Source: Linderina pennispora (lineage: Eukaryota; Kickxellomycota; Kickxellomycetes; Kickxellales; Kickxellaceae). Taken from it: a stretch of DNA of 64,000 nt. The DNA lies in NCBI RefSeq assembly GCF_002104995.1, contig NW_024468253.1:806001-870000 (forward strand), given 5' to 3'. A program made the position numbers and the translations under genes. Below the pieces are notes generated by a model. That model was given only the letters and a program-made list of their open reading frames with translations, searched no databases and was not told the origin of the DNA. This document shows positions 1-12,600 of this stretch, one piece after another. Position 1 is the first letter of the stretch; every line of letters starts with the position of its first letter.

Positions 1-1653
1 AGGTCGAACTCGGCGCCGCGCGCATGGCAGATGGTTTCGGCCTGGTTCAGGAACTCGACGAACTCGCGCGTGTAGCTGGTGGTCACGGTGCCCAGGCGCC
101 CGAACAAATCAAACCGCGCCAGCGCTGCCTCGAAAAGCGCGATGATATCGGAGCTTGTAGCCGCACCCTCGGTGCTCCGCCATTCTAGCAAAGCGCTGCG
201 CCGCACAAACCCGGCATCGACCCAGTGCGCATATACCGCCAGGTATGCTGCTGCGCTGCTGATGCTCCCGGTGCCAATTGACACGGCAATCCGCCCAGGC
301 GCCCCGTCCAGCGCCCGTCGCAGTGCTGTGCTGCGCTGCTCGTACTGCCGCATGAGCTCAGCCGTCAGTTCATTGGCTGTGGGCGCGCACGTCCCTGAGG
401 CTGCCACGCCTGACACTAGCGCCTGCAAGCCTGGCGCCAGCATGCGGTCAGCCGGCACAAGCTCGCGCACCATATATGCCACATACGCACGCAAGACCTG
501 CTGCTGCCGCTCGGCCGCCGACCCGCTGCTGCTGCCGCGCTGCACCGCCGACGCAATGGCCGCAGCCAGCGCTTCTGTGCCGGGCGAAGGACTGGTCGGC
601 CCAGCAGTGCTTGTTGGCGGCTGCGGCTGCTGAGCGGGCGGCTCGGGCGCTGGGATTGCGGCCGGTCAGCGCCGACAGCCCGTCCAGCACTCCCAGCAGG
701 GATGCCGTCGATGTCTGCGGGCGCTCGGCCGTGGCCGTTGAGTTGCGGCTCGCCAGATTCACCAGAAGCCTCAGCAGCAGACCCTCGGTGCCCTGCGGCT
801 CGGGCTCTGCCACCTGGGTTGTTTCGCTGGGCTCGGTCTCGGCTGGGCGCCCGGTCAGCGCACTAGGCACCGCAACCGTGGGTGCTGGCGGCTCGGCCAC
901 CTGTGGCCTGGCGCTTGCGGGGCCGCGAATCGCTGGGCTTTTCCTGTGCGGCATGGGTTGCCAGAGGGGCGGCGTTTGGGATCTTCTCTGGATGCGACCG
1001 CTTGATGTGCCGCCACATGTTGCCGGTGCTGCCGCTGGAGCACGAGTAGTAGTTGTGGCAGTACACGCATCGTCCGCGCCGGTTGGTTGCGTAGTCGGCG
1101 TCGCGCGTGAAATGCACCCAGATGCCCGTCCGTGCCCCTGCCGGCGACGACGCTTGCCGCGCACTGCCCGCGCTCTCCACCGACGGCTCCTTCTCGGCCC
1201 TTCCACCGCTGCCCGCACCTACAAACACAGCTCCCTTTTAGCAATCTGCGTCTTTCTTTCCACATCTGGCCTCGCTTTATCCCCCTGCCTTTGCTTACCT
1301 GCTGCTTCGCCTGCCTTCGCCTGCACTGCGCCGCCCGCATTACTCGACGCGTATGGAGCCGCAGTAGCTATCCCGGCAGTATCCGCAGTAGCCGCCCCGG
1401 CCCCAGTCACTGCCGGAATGTGCTCTGCTGCACTCATAACTGCCCCCACCTGAGACACCTGTCCTGCTGGCGACGGCGACGGACTGAAGTCCATCCGCCG
1501 CTGCCCCTGGTACCCGCTGCCAAACTCGTGCAGCCGCGAGCCGCCCAGAATCTTCGACGCTTCCACCTCGTCTATTGCCGCTGCCTCTGACCCGCCTTCC
1601 GATGACAGGTCGACATCAATATCTGACGGTGGATCCATGTCGTGCGTGGTCAT
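1..1653 (-). CDS. BED zinc-finger protein derived from a hAT transposase (3' end outside window)
   Basis: Starts at ATG 1651-1653 with an acidic, Ala-rich N-terminus. An 80-bp intron (1219-1298, GTAAGC donor, TTTGTAG acceptor) joins in frame across a Gly codon. The second exon carries a BED-type finger: CVYC, then an HIKRSH Cys2-His2 pair, preceded by WVHF (about 1010-1110). After a Pro/Glu-rich linker, the part near the window edge aligns without gaps to the first catalytic block of hAT transposases: YLAVYAH followed by RSALLEWRSTEG. The two aspartates expected there are missing (see findings). Two +1 frame changes interrupt the reading, near 890 and 647, in low-complexity sequence. I infer a DNA-binding protein domesticated from, or a degenerate copy of, a hAT element. 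The C-terminal dimerisation region would lie outside the window. hAT assignment is moderate; BED finger is solid. Confidence 0.7.
1219..1298 (-). other. Intron of the BED/hAT-derived gene
   Basis: The minus strand shows GCAGCAG followed by GTAAGC at 1298-1293, and TTTGTAG ending at 1219. Joining 1299 to 1218 restores the frame through a split Gly codon (G/GT) and removes an in-frame stop present in the unspliced reading. Confidence 0.75.
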
Positions 1654-3011
1654 GCCTTATGCTTCTGAAAAATCGAACAAGAAAAAAATCTCCCTTGATG
1701 AGCGTTTTTTAACGATATTATGCTGGAACCAACCCCGTTTGTCAGCTATAAAAGGAAATTAAATGTTGCGATATTGGTTATCTGGGAAAACAAAAGGGAA
1801 ATATGTAACCCGCGCTGTTCTTTTGAAGGAATGGCTCTCCCTTTTGTTTTTGTCTCTTTCGCCAACGATGGGCCCTACTCCCCTGTTTGTGTGTGATGTG
1901 GAGAGTGAGAGAAAAGTGACTCGGGGAGATGTATGAACAAACTACCTGAATAAAAAAAGGCGCGGATAGCTTGTGAAGAATAGGAAGCAAGCCAAATAAT
2001 GAATGTAGAATTGCGCAGGTTAAAAAGGGAGAAAAGGATGTGACCGAGGAGCCGCCTGAAGGCTGAAAGAAAATTGTCTGAAATCCTCAAGGAACGGAAT
2101 CAATCGCCTATTGATGACGGCAGTCCTCTGAAATAAAAAATAAATAATTAGAAGAGAAAAAACCGCTAGCAACTGCGCCTATTAATTCCCCCTTGCCTTT
2201 ATGCAACCAGGACACTGCTTTCCTTTGGTATCGGAGTATTATGCTGCCTTCTGCAAGGCGTCTTTTTGCCCAGTACCCCCGTTTCTTGCTAGGAAACAAG
2301 TGAGAATGTCCTGTCGTGGTATATAAACAAGGACTGAGAAGCACGACAATAAAGCAGTCGTACTTTTGAACCTCTGAGGAAATAGAAAGGAAACGCGCGA
2401 GCTGCAAAAGCAAAAACTAATGGTAAAAATAAAGTATACTATTAAGGGGGAGGGAGAAAAAGAGGAAAAGGCTATGGAATTTCTGAGCTACGCGCTTTTT
2501 CGCGTTGGAGCTGCTCCTCCCTCCCCCGGAACTGGTTTTTAACACTGAATCCAAAATCAAACAAAAAAGCACGAGCTGTGAATGCCTGCCCAGCCCAGCT
2601 CGAGTTGGGCCTCCACCCTAAGAGTGCAAAATAAAACCAAAACAGGTCCTTTATGCCATGAGCTGAATGGAGTACCGATCAGCTGACTGCATATGCAAAT
2701 CCGAGGTTTTTTGTTATTGTGATCTTCCGCTGCGCTCGCTTGCCTAAGCCTTGGGATAGCATAGCTGCCTTTTTTCAAGACCAAGCCTCCCCCAAATGGA
2801 TGCACACTGTCGCATGAGCTCCGTCTATCACCGCCAGGCCGCTCTTTTAAAATAGAAACCAACGCCAATTATTGCTTTTCCCGCTTCATCTACTTACATC
2901 ATCACCCTCCGCCCGGCCATGCTCAAACAAAATTACACGCATGTCTCCAAATATATTAATTGCCTTCGAAATATAGAGTTGGCCAGCTCGTCTATACATT
3001 AGTTAATCTGC
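1654..3011. other. Intergenic, 1.36 kb
   Basis: The stretch lies upstream of the BED-finger gene and downstream of the DENND6 gene. It is A/T-richer than the flanking genes and has short TATAAAA-like and purine-rich runs near 1745, 2140 and 2440. Open frames here are short and low in coding character. I see no RNA gene or recognisable mobile element. Confidence 0.5.
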
Positions 3012-6000
3012 CTACACCCCCGCTGCATAGTCGTCAGCGACCAGGGCCAAAAACTGCTGCCCCGCATCTGCCGCCATGTACTCGAGGAGAACCGACAGCT
3101 GCCGCAGCAGCATCTGCCGCTCCGACTCCGACGCCGGCGGACAGTCGTCCCTGTTGGATGTCCCACGCAACATCTGCGACAATGCCGGCTCGCCCAGCAG
3201 CTCAACCACCTGCCATGCCGCCTTCAGGATCACGCCCTGCGTCCGCTTGGCATGCGTAATACGCTGCCCCAGCTGCTTGCACGCTCCATTACCGTCAACC
3301 TCCCTTGGCCTGCTCCCCAAGCCCGCTGCCGCTGCCCGCGCCATTGCCGGCTGCTCCGACGACTGTCGGCTGTACCCGATAAGCGTGCCGTCGCTGCCAT
3401 GCACCGGCCGCTCGCTCCACGCCAGCCGCTCCTGCCGCTCGCGGAGCAGCTGCCGCCGCTGCCGCTCGGCCTGCGCGCGCTCATCCTCTTTGTGGCCCTG
3501 GTAGAAAACGTGACTGACATGCCGCAGCTGCACGCTGCCGCTGCCGTCGCGACCACCCTGCCCCAAGTCCATCGTGGCCAGATCAAGCATCTCGATCTCG
3601 GCCGCCAGCTGCTGCTCGCCGATGGCCAGCGGGTAGTCGTACCCGCGACACCACGCATGTACATCGCCCTGACACACCTCCTGCCGGAACCTGCGGTGCA
3701 GCTCGCGCTGTGCCTCGCTGGTGCGGTGTGCCAGCCAGGTCGCAAAATTCCCGCATATCAGGAACTGCCTGTACAGCGCCAACCACTCGTCACTGATCTT
3801 CTTGCTGGCCTTTTTCTGCCGCCAGAGCGAAAACGCCGACTGCCCGCCCGCCCCGCCGCTACTGCCTGCTGCTGCCCCCGCACCGTCGCTCGTATAACTA
3901 CTGCTGCCTGAATTTGCTGCCCCGCTACTGCCGGTTCCGGAATTGCTGCCGTTCGCTGAACTGCCAGAGAACCCCGACACAATCACGTTTGCTGGTGTCG
4001 CGCTCTTGTTGCCGTGACTGAGCTGCGGCGAGATCCCAAGTGTCGTCAGAGACGTCATGAAGTCGCCTGTCCGCCATGGCCGCAGCGCTGCCGGTGCCGC
4101 GAACCAAGACAGCGAGTCGGGCGATGACACCATCCCGCCAATTGACGACGACTGGCCCTTGCGGTGTCCGCGGTGCCACGGCGCTGTCTTGCCCGCTCCC
4201 CCGCTGCCTGACACTGGAATGACCGTGGCCGAGACCACCTGCGGGATCAGCGTCGAAAAGTACCGGTTCAGCGGCGCCAGAAACTGTACTGTCAGGTCGA
4301 TAAAGTACCGCCGCAACATATTGTTCACAATCCACGGCGGCTGCTTGCCCGTCTTGAGTGTGTTCAGCAGGTGCTCAGCAAACGGCCGGTCCTTGGTCAC
4401 CACGCCCTTGCGCTTCGACTGCAGCCCTTGCTTGATGGCCCGACTGCCCGCACCCAATGATCCGCTGCTGCCCGAGTCGCTTGCGAGTCCGCTGCCCTCT
4501 TTGCCACTGCCCGCTCCGAGGCCGCTGTCTCCCAAGACACGCGCCTTGCGCGCCGACGCCCCGTGCATCTGCGACATGCGGTCGGATGAGCCCAGAAACA
4601 GCTTGTGTGGCCAGTGCGCCATGGCCTCGCTGAAGAACGGATTCGACACCCCGACCACCGTGTTCGCCGGCACATGCGTCTTGGAGATAATCGCCCGGAA
4701 GTCTGGGTCCTGGATCGTAAAGTACGGCCGGTAGTCGCCACAGTACGTAATCGGGAATATCACATCAACCAGGCTGACAATGGCCTCCGAGCACCGTGCG
4801 GGCGTGTCCGCCAGCACCACCAGCGATTCGCCTAGAATCATGAGTTCCCAGCACGCCCACAGGTCGCCCAATGTATCCCGGAAGCTCCGAAACAGTCCAT
4901 CACAGGTCACGCTGGCCAGAATGTGCTCGCCCGGATCAAACCGCTCCATCGGGAACTTGCTCGTCTCCAGTAGCTGGCTCGAGTCGCTCGCTGGCAGCTC
5001 TGCCGCCAGCGCCGTGCCCACAAACGGCAGCTCCAGCGATGCCCCTGGTGTCGGCGCCGGCCACGACGAGATATTGTGCGCTGCTGCCTCCAGAATCGCC
5101 GTGCCCAGATCAAAGTATAGCGGGCCCAGCATATGCGCCATGCGCGTGAACAGCCCGTGGTACGGCAGGTGTGAGATAATGGCTACTGACCGCTGGAACC
5201 CCCCGCGCCGCATCAGCGGGTCGCGCTTCTGCCGGAAGAACACGTGGCCATACAGGAACACCTGGTCCTTGGGCAGCCCGAGCCGCACCGGATCCACACG
5301 GAAGTGGAACGTGTACACCGAGTCATATAACTCGTAGATTGTCGAGTCCGGCATCGACGAAAAGCAGATTGCTGCCCGCTCGCTCTCGCTGAACGGAACG
5401 TGCGGGTACACCAGATTGAGCGTCGGGCCCTGGTCAACATCAAAGTTCACTGTGGCAAAACACATGATCCACTTCGACATGCTCCTCCGCGTTGACCGGT
5501 TGATACGCGCCTCCAGGCTGGCGCTGCGTGTTAGCGCAATGGTCTTGCGGTCGTGCGTCATGCTTAGTGTGCGCCCATCATGTCCAGCCGTTGCCACAAG
5601 CGCCTTGACTGTCGCCTTGACCGCTGCTGCCTCATCACCTGCAGCATCCCTAGGTGCATCGCCATACGCTTCGTCCCTCCGCTCAGCACCCTCTGACTCC
5701 CCGCGGGCCAACCCCGAGATCTGGCTGTGCGAGGACACCAGGTGTAGCGGGTGGCTCTTGAGCCGGGGCATGGCCACCAGCCGCTCGCTCGACCCACTCT
5801 TTGTGCCATGCCCTGCCGACGACTGCAATGGCGAATTGGGCTCGGACGCCGCACCCGCCACCTGTAGCCCCCGGCCCACCAGCAAGTGGTTGAATGCGCG
5901 CTCCCTGCGCTCGTCCGACTCCCGGATCGAAATCCCCGTTGTGGCTGCCACCGCCATGGCCTTGACTGCGCGCCGCGCTCGCTCCTCAATCAGCGCTGTG

Positions 6001-6441
6001 TCAATGCTCGTTGGGCTCGCTGCCTTGCCAATAGCTGCCCCGTGGCGCGTTGTCGCTGAGCGCCGCAGCGATGAATGCGCCGGCGGTGCACTGCCCGATG
6101 CCGCTTGCCGCCTGCCTGCTCCTTTCTCTGCATCTGCCGCTGGTGTCGTTTTCACCTCCTCGGCTGGCGGGGCAAACGAGCTGGTCAGACTGCGCTGCCG
6201 ATGCGTAGACGACAGCTCGCTCGATCCCTTCGACACAGAGAGCGATGTACGCACGCTGTCGCTGCTGGCAATAGACCCGCTCAGATGGCTGTGTGTATCA
6301 AAGAATTCGTCATCGCTGTATACCCCTGATGCCAAAGTCCCCAGAGTCGGCCCTAGCCCGCGAACCCGTCCTCCTGGGTTTGTTCTCCGGCGTTGGGGCC
6401 GCCTTTGTACTGGCTGTTCTAAGCGACGGTATGTCCAGCAT
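3012..6441 (-). CDS. DENND6: DENN domain protein of the DENND6 (FAM116) family, probable Rab GEF
   Basis: One open frame runs from about 6335 to the stop at 3012. The DENN module begins near 5480 with MSKWIMCFATVNFDVDQGP and LVYPHVPFSESE. It continues through VFFRQKRD and GGFQRSVAIISHLPYHGLF to FPITYCGDYRPYFTIQD and VGVSNPFF, the order seen in DENND6/Afi1-type proteins. C-terminal family blocks follow (MLRRYFIDLTVQFLAPLNRYF; SDEWLALYRQFL). In animals DENND6 activates Rab14 on endosomes; the same kind of Rab exchange role is inferred here. The first ~290 residues are Ser/Ala-rich and disordered. The long frame opens at a TTG, so the true start is probably ATG 6441 (MLDIPSLRT), joined through a +1 frame change near 6332. 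Long Ser/Gly runs interrupt the C-terminal half. Family assignment is strong; the start is tentative. Confidence 0.85.
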
Positions 6442-6772
6442 CTGCTCTGAATGAATTAATAGGTAGACTAGTGTGTATGTATGCGTGACAAGAAAAATAT
6501 AAAGGTGCAAAGAGAGAAAGGAAAAATACGGGAAAAATGGAAGCGCGCTGTAGAGAGAGATCATTAATTGCCTCAAAAAGCACAGTGAATGCAGCGAAAA
6601 TAAGCACACTATGGACGATCACGAGTCGCTAACCCAGCTCCAATAAACCCGACTGTGAGTAGGTTGCGCAAGTCTGTATGAGCACATTTACTCGCTTGCA
6701 CAAGCCCGGGAAGTAAACAAAAAACGGGGAGGGGTTTCATAAATTCGGAAACCACACCCGCTGCTCAAACAT
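6442..6772 (-). promoter_or_regulatory. DENND6 upstream region with a pyrimidine-rich tract
   Basis: This stretch lies between the DENND6 start and the end of the next minus-strand gene. On the coding strand, 6480-6600 is strongly C/T-rich (on plus: runs such as AAAGAGAGAAAGG). A similar tract precedes the starts of several other genes in the window. Confidence 0.4.
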
Positions 6773-9080
6773 TCACCCGCCCTTGGACCGGATCAGCGCC
6801 CGCCTCCGACTCAGTAGAGCGCCTAGCTCGTCCTCCTCGGCTAGGCTCCTCCGAGTCAACCACACATGGCCGAGGACGCCGATCCTGTCTCACCTTCTCG
6901 GCCATTGGCTCCCGGGCCGCCACCACTGGCCGCCGTAGTCTCGCAGCAAATCTCGCCAGCTCACTTCTGACCTGGTCAGGTCCCCCTCCATTGACCTGCT
7001 GCCCCTGCCGCCACCGTCGCCACCGAACCGCCCAAGCACGCAGCAGCAGCACCGCCGCTATTGATTGCCGACTGCACCGCGTTCCAGCCCGCCTGCCGCT
7101 CAGGCGCACTCCAAATGGTGCTGCCACATAACCTCAAACCGCTCCTGCACCAACGCTGCTATCGCCCCTGCAACACGCGCCTCGCCAAGGTCATCGGCCA
7201 CCGCCAGTACCATAGCCGAAAAAATATGCGGGTCCACGCCTGAGACCGCCAGCGGCTGGACCACACGTGCCAGCACGCGGTCGTCGAGCGACATCAGCAC
7301 GCTTGACCGATCGATCGAGCTCTGAGCACAAGAAATCAGCCGTGCCCGATCACTCGCAGCGCTGGCTGATGTCGTTGGGCTGGAGGCCGTTTCCCTATGC
7401 GGCAGGTGCGTGGCACAGAGCGCTGTCAGCATGGTTCTGCACAATTGTCGCCAACCGCGGGTGCCTTGACATCCACGGACCCTCTTCTTCGTCCTGCCGC
7501 CTCAGCACGCACACTGCTACCAGACACAGGCACGTGTGGTGCTGTAGGCATGTCTCCAGCAGCAAGTGCATTTGCGTGCTTGCTCCAGTATCGGAATTGC
7601 GATACTTTCCCGATTTTCGCACGGCTCTTGTGCGAAGATGCCACGTGCTCAGTAGCCGCCTGAACGAGCGAGTCCATAGCGCTGATGCCACGCAGAAGCT
7701 CGCCTGGAACGCGGCGTGTGTCGCCCAGCAGTGTCTCGCAGCCCGCCCGCGCAGTAAATGACCGGGCATATTATACCCAGCGCCTCCTGCGCCGCATCCA
7801 CCTGTGAGATATCCGAGGCGCCAGACCTGATTTGTTTGGCGATGAACTTTGCCGCATCCCGCAGTGCCAGGGACAGGATACGCACAGACTCACGTGGCTC
7901 GCGGACCCGCGCCACCCACTTTGCGTAACCGCGATATCCGCGTGCCGGTCTGTGAGCCAGAAACGTCGTCGTCAGTGCCAGAGTCATTGCCACGCACTGC
8001 CTTTCTATATGCTCGCGTATCCTGCAGCATGCTGGCCGGCACAAACTGCTGCCAGAACGAGTCTCCTCCCCGACGGCCGTTGGTATGTGGCAGCAGCAGC
8101 GCAACATACTTGTCAAAAAACCGCGCCTCAGTTCCAATATCCACCGACCACAGATGCAATAGCGCAATTGTGCCAGTCCGGACCAGCGCTCCAATGCTGT
8201 CCATCTGTTCAAGACGCGCACTAACTAGCCAATCCTGCTGGAAAAATGCGCCGACTTTATATAATGCTGCCGACAGTGCGTTGGCGTACGACGGGGCGCG
8301 CAGAAAGCACAGCGACACTGCGTGCTGCCACAAAACAAACCTCGCCAGATACGCCGGAACGCACCCGTAAATCTCCTTCAAATACTCGATGTCCTCGCTC
8401 CCATCCGACTGTGCTATCGCAATACCCGATCGGAACGCCGCCATGACTTGCAATGGCAAACATCGAACCGTGCCGGATCGCCTCGTCAGGTTCCAGAACC
8501 TGCCAGCCACAGCTGCTGTCCCAGTTGTACCATGTACTCTGTAAGCTGCTCTGCCTTGACGGTATTCACGGGCTTCTGCTCTATACCAACTCCCAGTGTC
8601 TCCACGCGCGACACAAACGACTGGATGCTGCCTAGCGATGGAGCTGTGCGGGCATGCATTGAATGGGGTGGATGGCTGTTCTGTCGCCGCGGCTTCTTAC
8701 GCGGCGTCGTAAGCCATATCGCTGGATCGGGACTTCGCGATCCACCTACTCCCGAGTCCGACAGATATTCTACAAGCGACATATCCTCTGCCTTCGCTAG
8801 CCCATCGCTCGACTCGCTCCTGGAGCACCTATCCCTATGGACACGCCTGTGTGCGTTTTCGCTTGTACGTGTACCGCGGCTGCTTGTGCATCCTTTGATT
8901 TGCTAGCAGCCCAAACGGGTGGGCTGGTGGTAGGTCCTTTGCGGTCTTGGCGACATCTCGGTATAGCGAGGGACGCAGGACTGCCTCCTCCTCTAAGTCG
9001 CTTAGTTTGCCAAGCAACTTGCGCAGAACACGCAGTGCTCGTGCTGTTTCGACTTCGAGCGTGACCAATTCCGGCGGCAT
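6773..9080 (-). CDS. Unrecognised protein, about 740 aa, split by +1 frame changes
   Basis: Probable start is ATG 9078-9080 (MPPELVTLEVETARALRVL) and stop is 6773-6775 after a basic tail (SRRRALIRSKGG). The coding signal hops frame about eight times, and where I can follow it nearly every step is +1. It can be traced through KAEDMSLVEYLSDSG, LEPDEAIRHGSMFAIA, EYLKEIYGCVPAYLARFVLW, RILSLALRDAAKFIAKQI, GISAMDSLVQAATEHV and SSVLMSLDDRVLARVVQPL to LLSRRRALIRSKGG. The protein is mostly helical by appearance, with a Ser/Arg-rich insert around 8700-8850. No catalytic motif, membrane segment or signal peptide is visible. It is divergent from MSH6, which starts 565 bp away. I cannot name the family. 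A helical scaffold or tether-type protein is possible but unsupported. Confidence 0.55.
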
Positions 9081-9644
9081 TGGCGTGCTAAACTGGCTAT
9101 TTACCGAAACAAAGAGGAGTGCTAACGAGAGACAGTCCGAACACAAAAGCAGACGGAACAATGGTCTCCAGCTGTTTTGAATAGCCTGATTCCCGATTAT
9201 CGCCTGGCGATCAGCGTCATCGTAGCCTGCCGCGACACCAGCGCAGCACCTTTGCGCTACTGGAAGCTACCAGCGAGTATATATGGCAGCAGCGCTTTGT
9301 AAGCCATAGACCAGACTCCGGGCTGCGACTTTCGCACCCTGGCTGTCTGATCTGAACACTTGACCAGAATTGCTCTAGAACCGCCGCAGTCTACTGTCCC
9401 CACTAGGGGTGATGAACCCAGCCCACTCTCTCGCTAACTCTGCTGCTGATCCGAATTTGTTAGCGGATCACTGATGCGCGCAACGCGTGCGCCAGAAAGT
9501 GGCTTAGACTTTGTCACGTCGGCCTACAGGTTTTTTTCTCGTCCCGCATGGGCTGTCAGCACAAAGTTTTGCTTGTTGATCTGCTGCAAAAGACTCACTT
9601 TCGTCTCCAAACCTTTTCTATTTGTATTCTCAGTATCATTTGCA
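9081..9644. promoter_or_regulatory. Divergent intergenic region between the unrecognised minus gene and MSH6
   Basis: This 564-bp gap lies between two outward-facing start codons. A pyrimidine-rich stretch sits just upstream of the MSH6 ATG (about 9595-9640). The perfect MCB-type ACGCGT at 9483-9488 (CAACGCGTGCG) would fit G1/S control of a mismatch-repair gene, as known for yeast MSH6. That link is an inference from one motif. Confidence 0.4.
9483..9488. promoter_or_regulatory. MCB-like element ACGCGT upstream of MSH6
   Basis: A palindromic ACGCGT lies about 160 bp before the MSH6 start. In yeasts this MluI cell-cycle box drives G1/S transcription of replication and repair genes. It is a single hexamer, so chance is a real alternative. 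Confidence 0.3.
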
Positions 9645-12600
9645 ATGGGGAGCAAGTTCACAACACCAAGGAAATCGCAAGCGTTGAAGACGGCCGAATC
9701 TGCAGGCAAGAAACAAACCAGCCTATTCAGCTTCTTTGCCTCTCCAAAGGGGGTTGCAAACCTGAACGTCGCTATCAACGAGGAGGACGGATCCTTCAAT
9801 GATGATGACCTGCCCATGGACGACGACATACTCAAAGACATTGAGATGGCCGAAGAGGAATACGCAAAATCACCTTTGAAGCCCAGAGCAAAGCCGGCAG
9901 CTGTGTCAGCCGAGGAATACACAGGGCTGGAGACCGAGGATGATGATGCCGATGACGGACGACGACGATGCTGATGGCACCTTTGTACCTGAAGAACTGT
10001 CGGCTGCTACCAGATCCAGTGGTCGCAATGGACGAGTCATCGACGATAGCGACGACAGCGACTATGGCACCCCGTTGTCGCTGTCAGCTCCGAAGCGCAG
10101 CACTGGCGATGTGATGCTGAAGACCCCGAGCAAGAGGCAGCGGCTCCATCGTGGCACCAGCACAGCCACGACCAGCTGTGACGAGCCCTCGCTAATGACG
10201 CTGCTCAACAGATCACAGGCGCCCTGCCCGACTCAGTCACAGCGGGTCAAGTCCTGTCGACACTCTCGACAGCGTCCAGCTCCATTCCGCTGATGGCAAC
10301 GCTCCAGAGCCCGAAGCAGTCGACACTGGCGGTCACTGCAAACGATGCGCGCAAGGAGCGGGTAGCAAAGTTTGCCAAGAAGAACGAAGAGCGGTATGCG
10401 TGGCTCGAGGACGTCAAGGATGCCCAGGGAGTACGGTCCTACGGACCCCTGGCTACGATAAGCGCACGCTGTTTATTCCAAGCAGCGCGTGGAAGAAGTT
10501 TTCGGCGTTCGAGAAGCAGTATTGGGAAATCAAGAGCAAGCACTGGGACACGGTTGTGTTTTTCAAGAAGGGCAAGTTCTACGAGCTGTACGAGAACGAC
10601 GCATCAATTGGCTCACAGGAATTCGACTTGAAAATGACCGACCGTGTCAACATGCGAATGGCCGGTGTGCCCGAGTCGTCATTCGACCACTGGGTTGCGC
10701 AGTTCATAGCCAAGGGGTACAAGGTTGCCAGGGTAGACCAGTTGGAGAGTAAGCTGGCCAAGGATATGCGCGAGAGAGGCAGCTCCAAGAAGGGCGACGG
10801 GCTGGTGATGCGTGAGCTGACGAAGCGTCTTGACTGCTGGAACTCTGATCGACCCGTCGCTTCTGACACAGGACCTGGCCACGTACTGTCTGGCGATTGT
10901 TGAGGCGACACACGAGATAGGAGAACGCGGAGGACGTCGCTGCTTCCGGCACAAACATCGCGACTTCATTTGGCGTCGCCTTTGTCGATACAGCCACTGC
11001 GCAGTTCCATATGTGCAGCATCAAGAACGACGATGCGGATCGCAGTGGGCTTGAGACGCTGCTGGTGCAGATCAACCCTCGTGAAGTGGTTTATGTCCGC
11101 GGTGGATACGGGCCTGGCCAGCGCGGTGTCCCGTCTCTGACTGCGGTCAGTCTAACCAAGGGGAGCACCAGCACCAGCATCATGTCGCTTGAGCAGCTGT
11201 CGCTGTCGGGACCCGAAGCGTGGGACGGTATGGCGGGGCTGTCGCAACCGACATGGCGGGCGCTCAAGAATACGTGCGCACCAAGCACCGACTGGATTGC
11301 ACTGACTGCGCGCAAAGAGTTCTGGGATGTGCCAACTCTGACGCGCGAGCTGGAACAGGCATTCTACTTTGACGAGAAGGCTAGCGACATGAGCACCTGG
11401 CCGGTCCTGCTTCGTGATGCTGCTGAAAACGACACGCTGGCATTGACCGCAGTGGGCGGACTGATCTCTTACTTGCGGACACTAAAGCTTGACAAGGACC
11501 TGGTGTCTCTAAAGAACTTCTCGACGTATCAGCCCATGCAGAACGACACGGCCTTGGTTCTGGACGGACCAACCATTTCCAACCTTGACTTGTTCACCCT
11601 TTCATCGGAGAGCGGAGGAGCTGCTATGTCTGCAGCATCCAAGATTGGTAGCAAAGCAGCCACTGTCGAAGGCACGCTGTTTGCGCTTCTAAACCACGCG
11701 CTGACACCGTTTGGCCGGCGTCTGCTGAGCCGCTGGACCTGCCACCCGCTGAAGAGTGCCAGTGCTATCAACGCGCGGCTAGACGTTGTCGAGTATCTGA
11801 TGTCTCGCGGTGAAGTGGCTGATACTATCTGCACAACACTGCGCTCGTTGGCTGATTTAGAGCGTGTGCTGAGCCGTGTCCACTCTGGCCGGTGCAAGGT
11901 TGCTGACTTCATCTCACTGCTCGAAGGCCTGGGTGCAGCAAACGAGCTAATCGCTGTTCTGCGCAACTCTCATGGCGAGGCGCTGCCTGCGCGGCTCCAG
12001 TCGCTGCTGACTATGTTCCCACCCATTGGCGATCTGCTCAGCCAGATCAATGCGGCGTTCGACCAGACGATGGCAGCAAACGAGGGACGGCTGCTCCCGT
12101 TCCCTGGTGCAGATTCGGAATACGACAAGGTCCTGGTGCAGTTGACTGAGCTCGATGCGTGGTTTGACCAGCATTTGAAGGAGAACCGTAAAAAGTTCAA
12201 CAGCAAGAGCATCGACTACAAGCACATGGGCAAAGAACCATACCAGCTTGAGATGCCAGTCTCAGTCAAGGTTCCCGACAGCTACTTCAAGCTGTCTGGC
12301 ACCAAGGCGGTCAACCGCTACTGGTCGCCTGAGCTGCGCACCAAGGTCCAGGAACGTGCCGAAGCCCTTGAGACCAAGTCGATGGTGCTCGACAGCTACC
12401 AGACCCGCCTGTACGCGAAATTCGACCGTCACTACGCTTTGTTGATGAAGGCAGTATCGGTGGTTTCGGAACTCGATTGTCTTGTGGCGCTGACTGTTGC
12501 TTCGTCGTCGCTGGGCATGCCGCTGTGCCGTCCCGAGATTCTCGAGCCCGCCGATAATTGCGGCGGCTATATTCGAGTTCCGCCAGCTGCGTCATCCGTG

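Noticed and set aside
3012-3905. Plus-strand frames of 140-220 codons inside the DENND6 gene
   Set aside because: Antisense shadows of the Ser/Arg-rich DENND6 C-terminal half.
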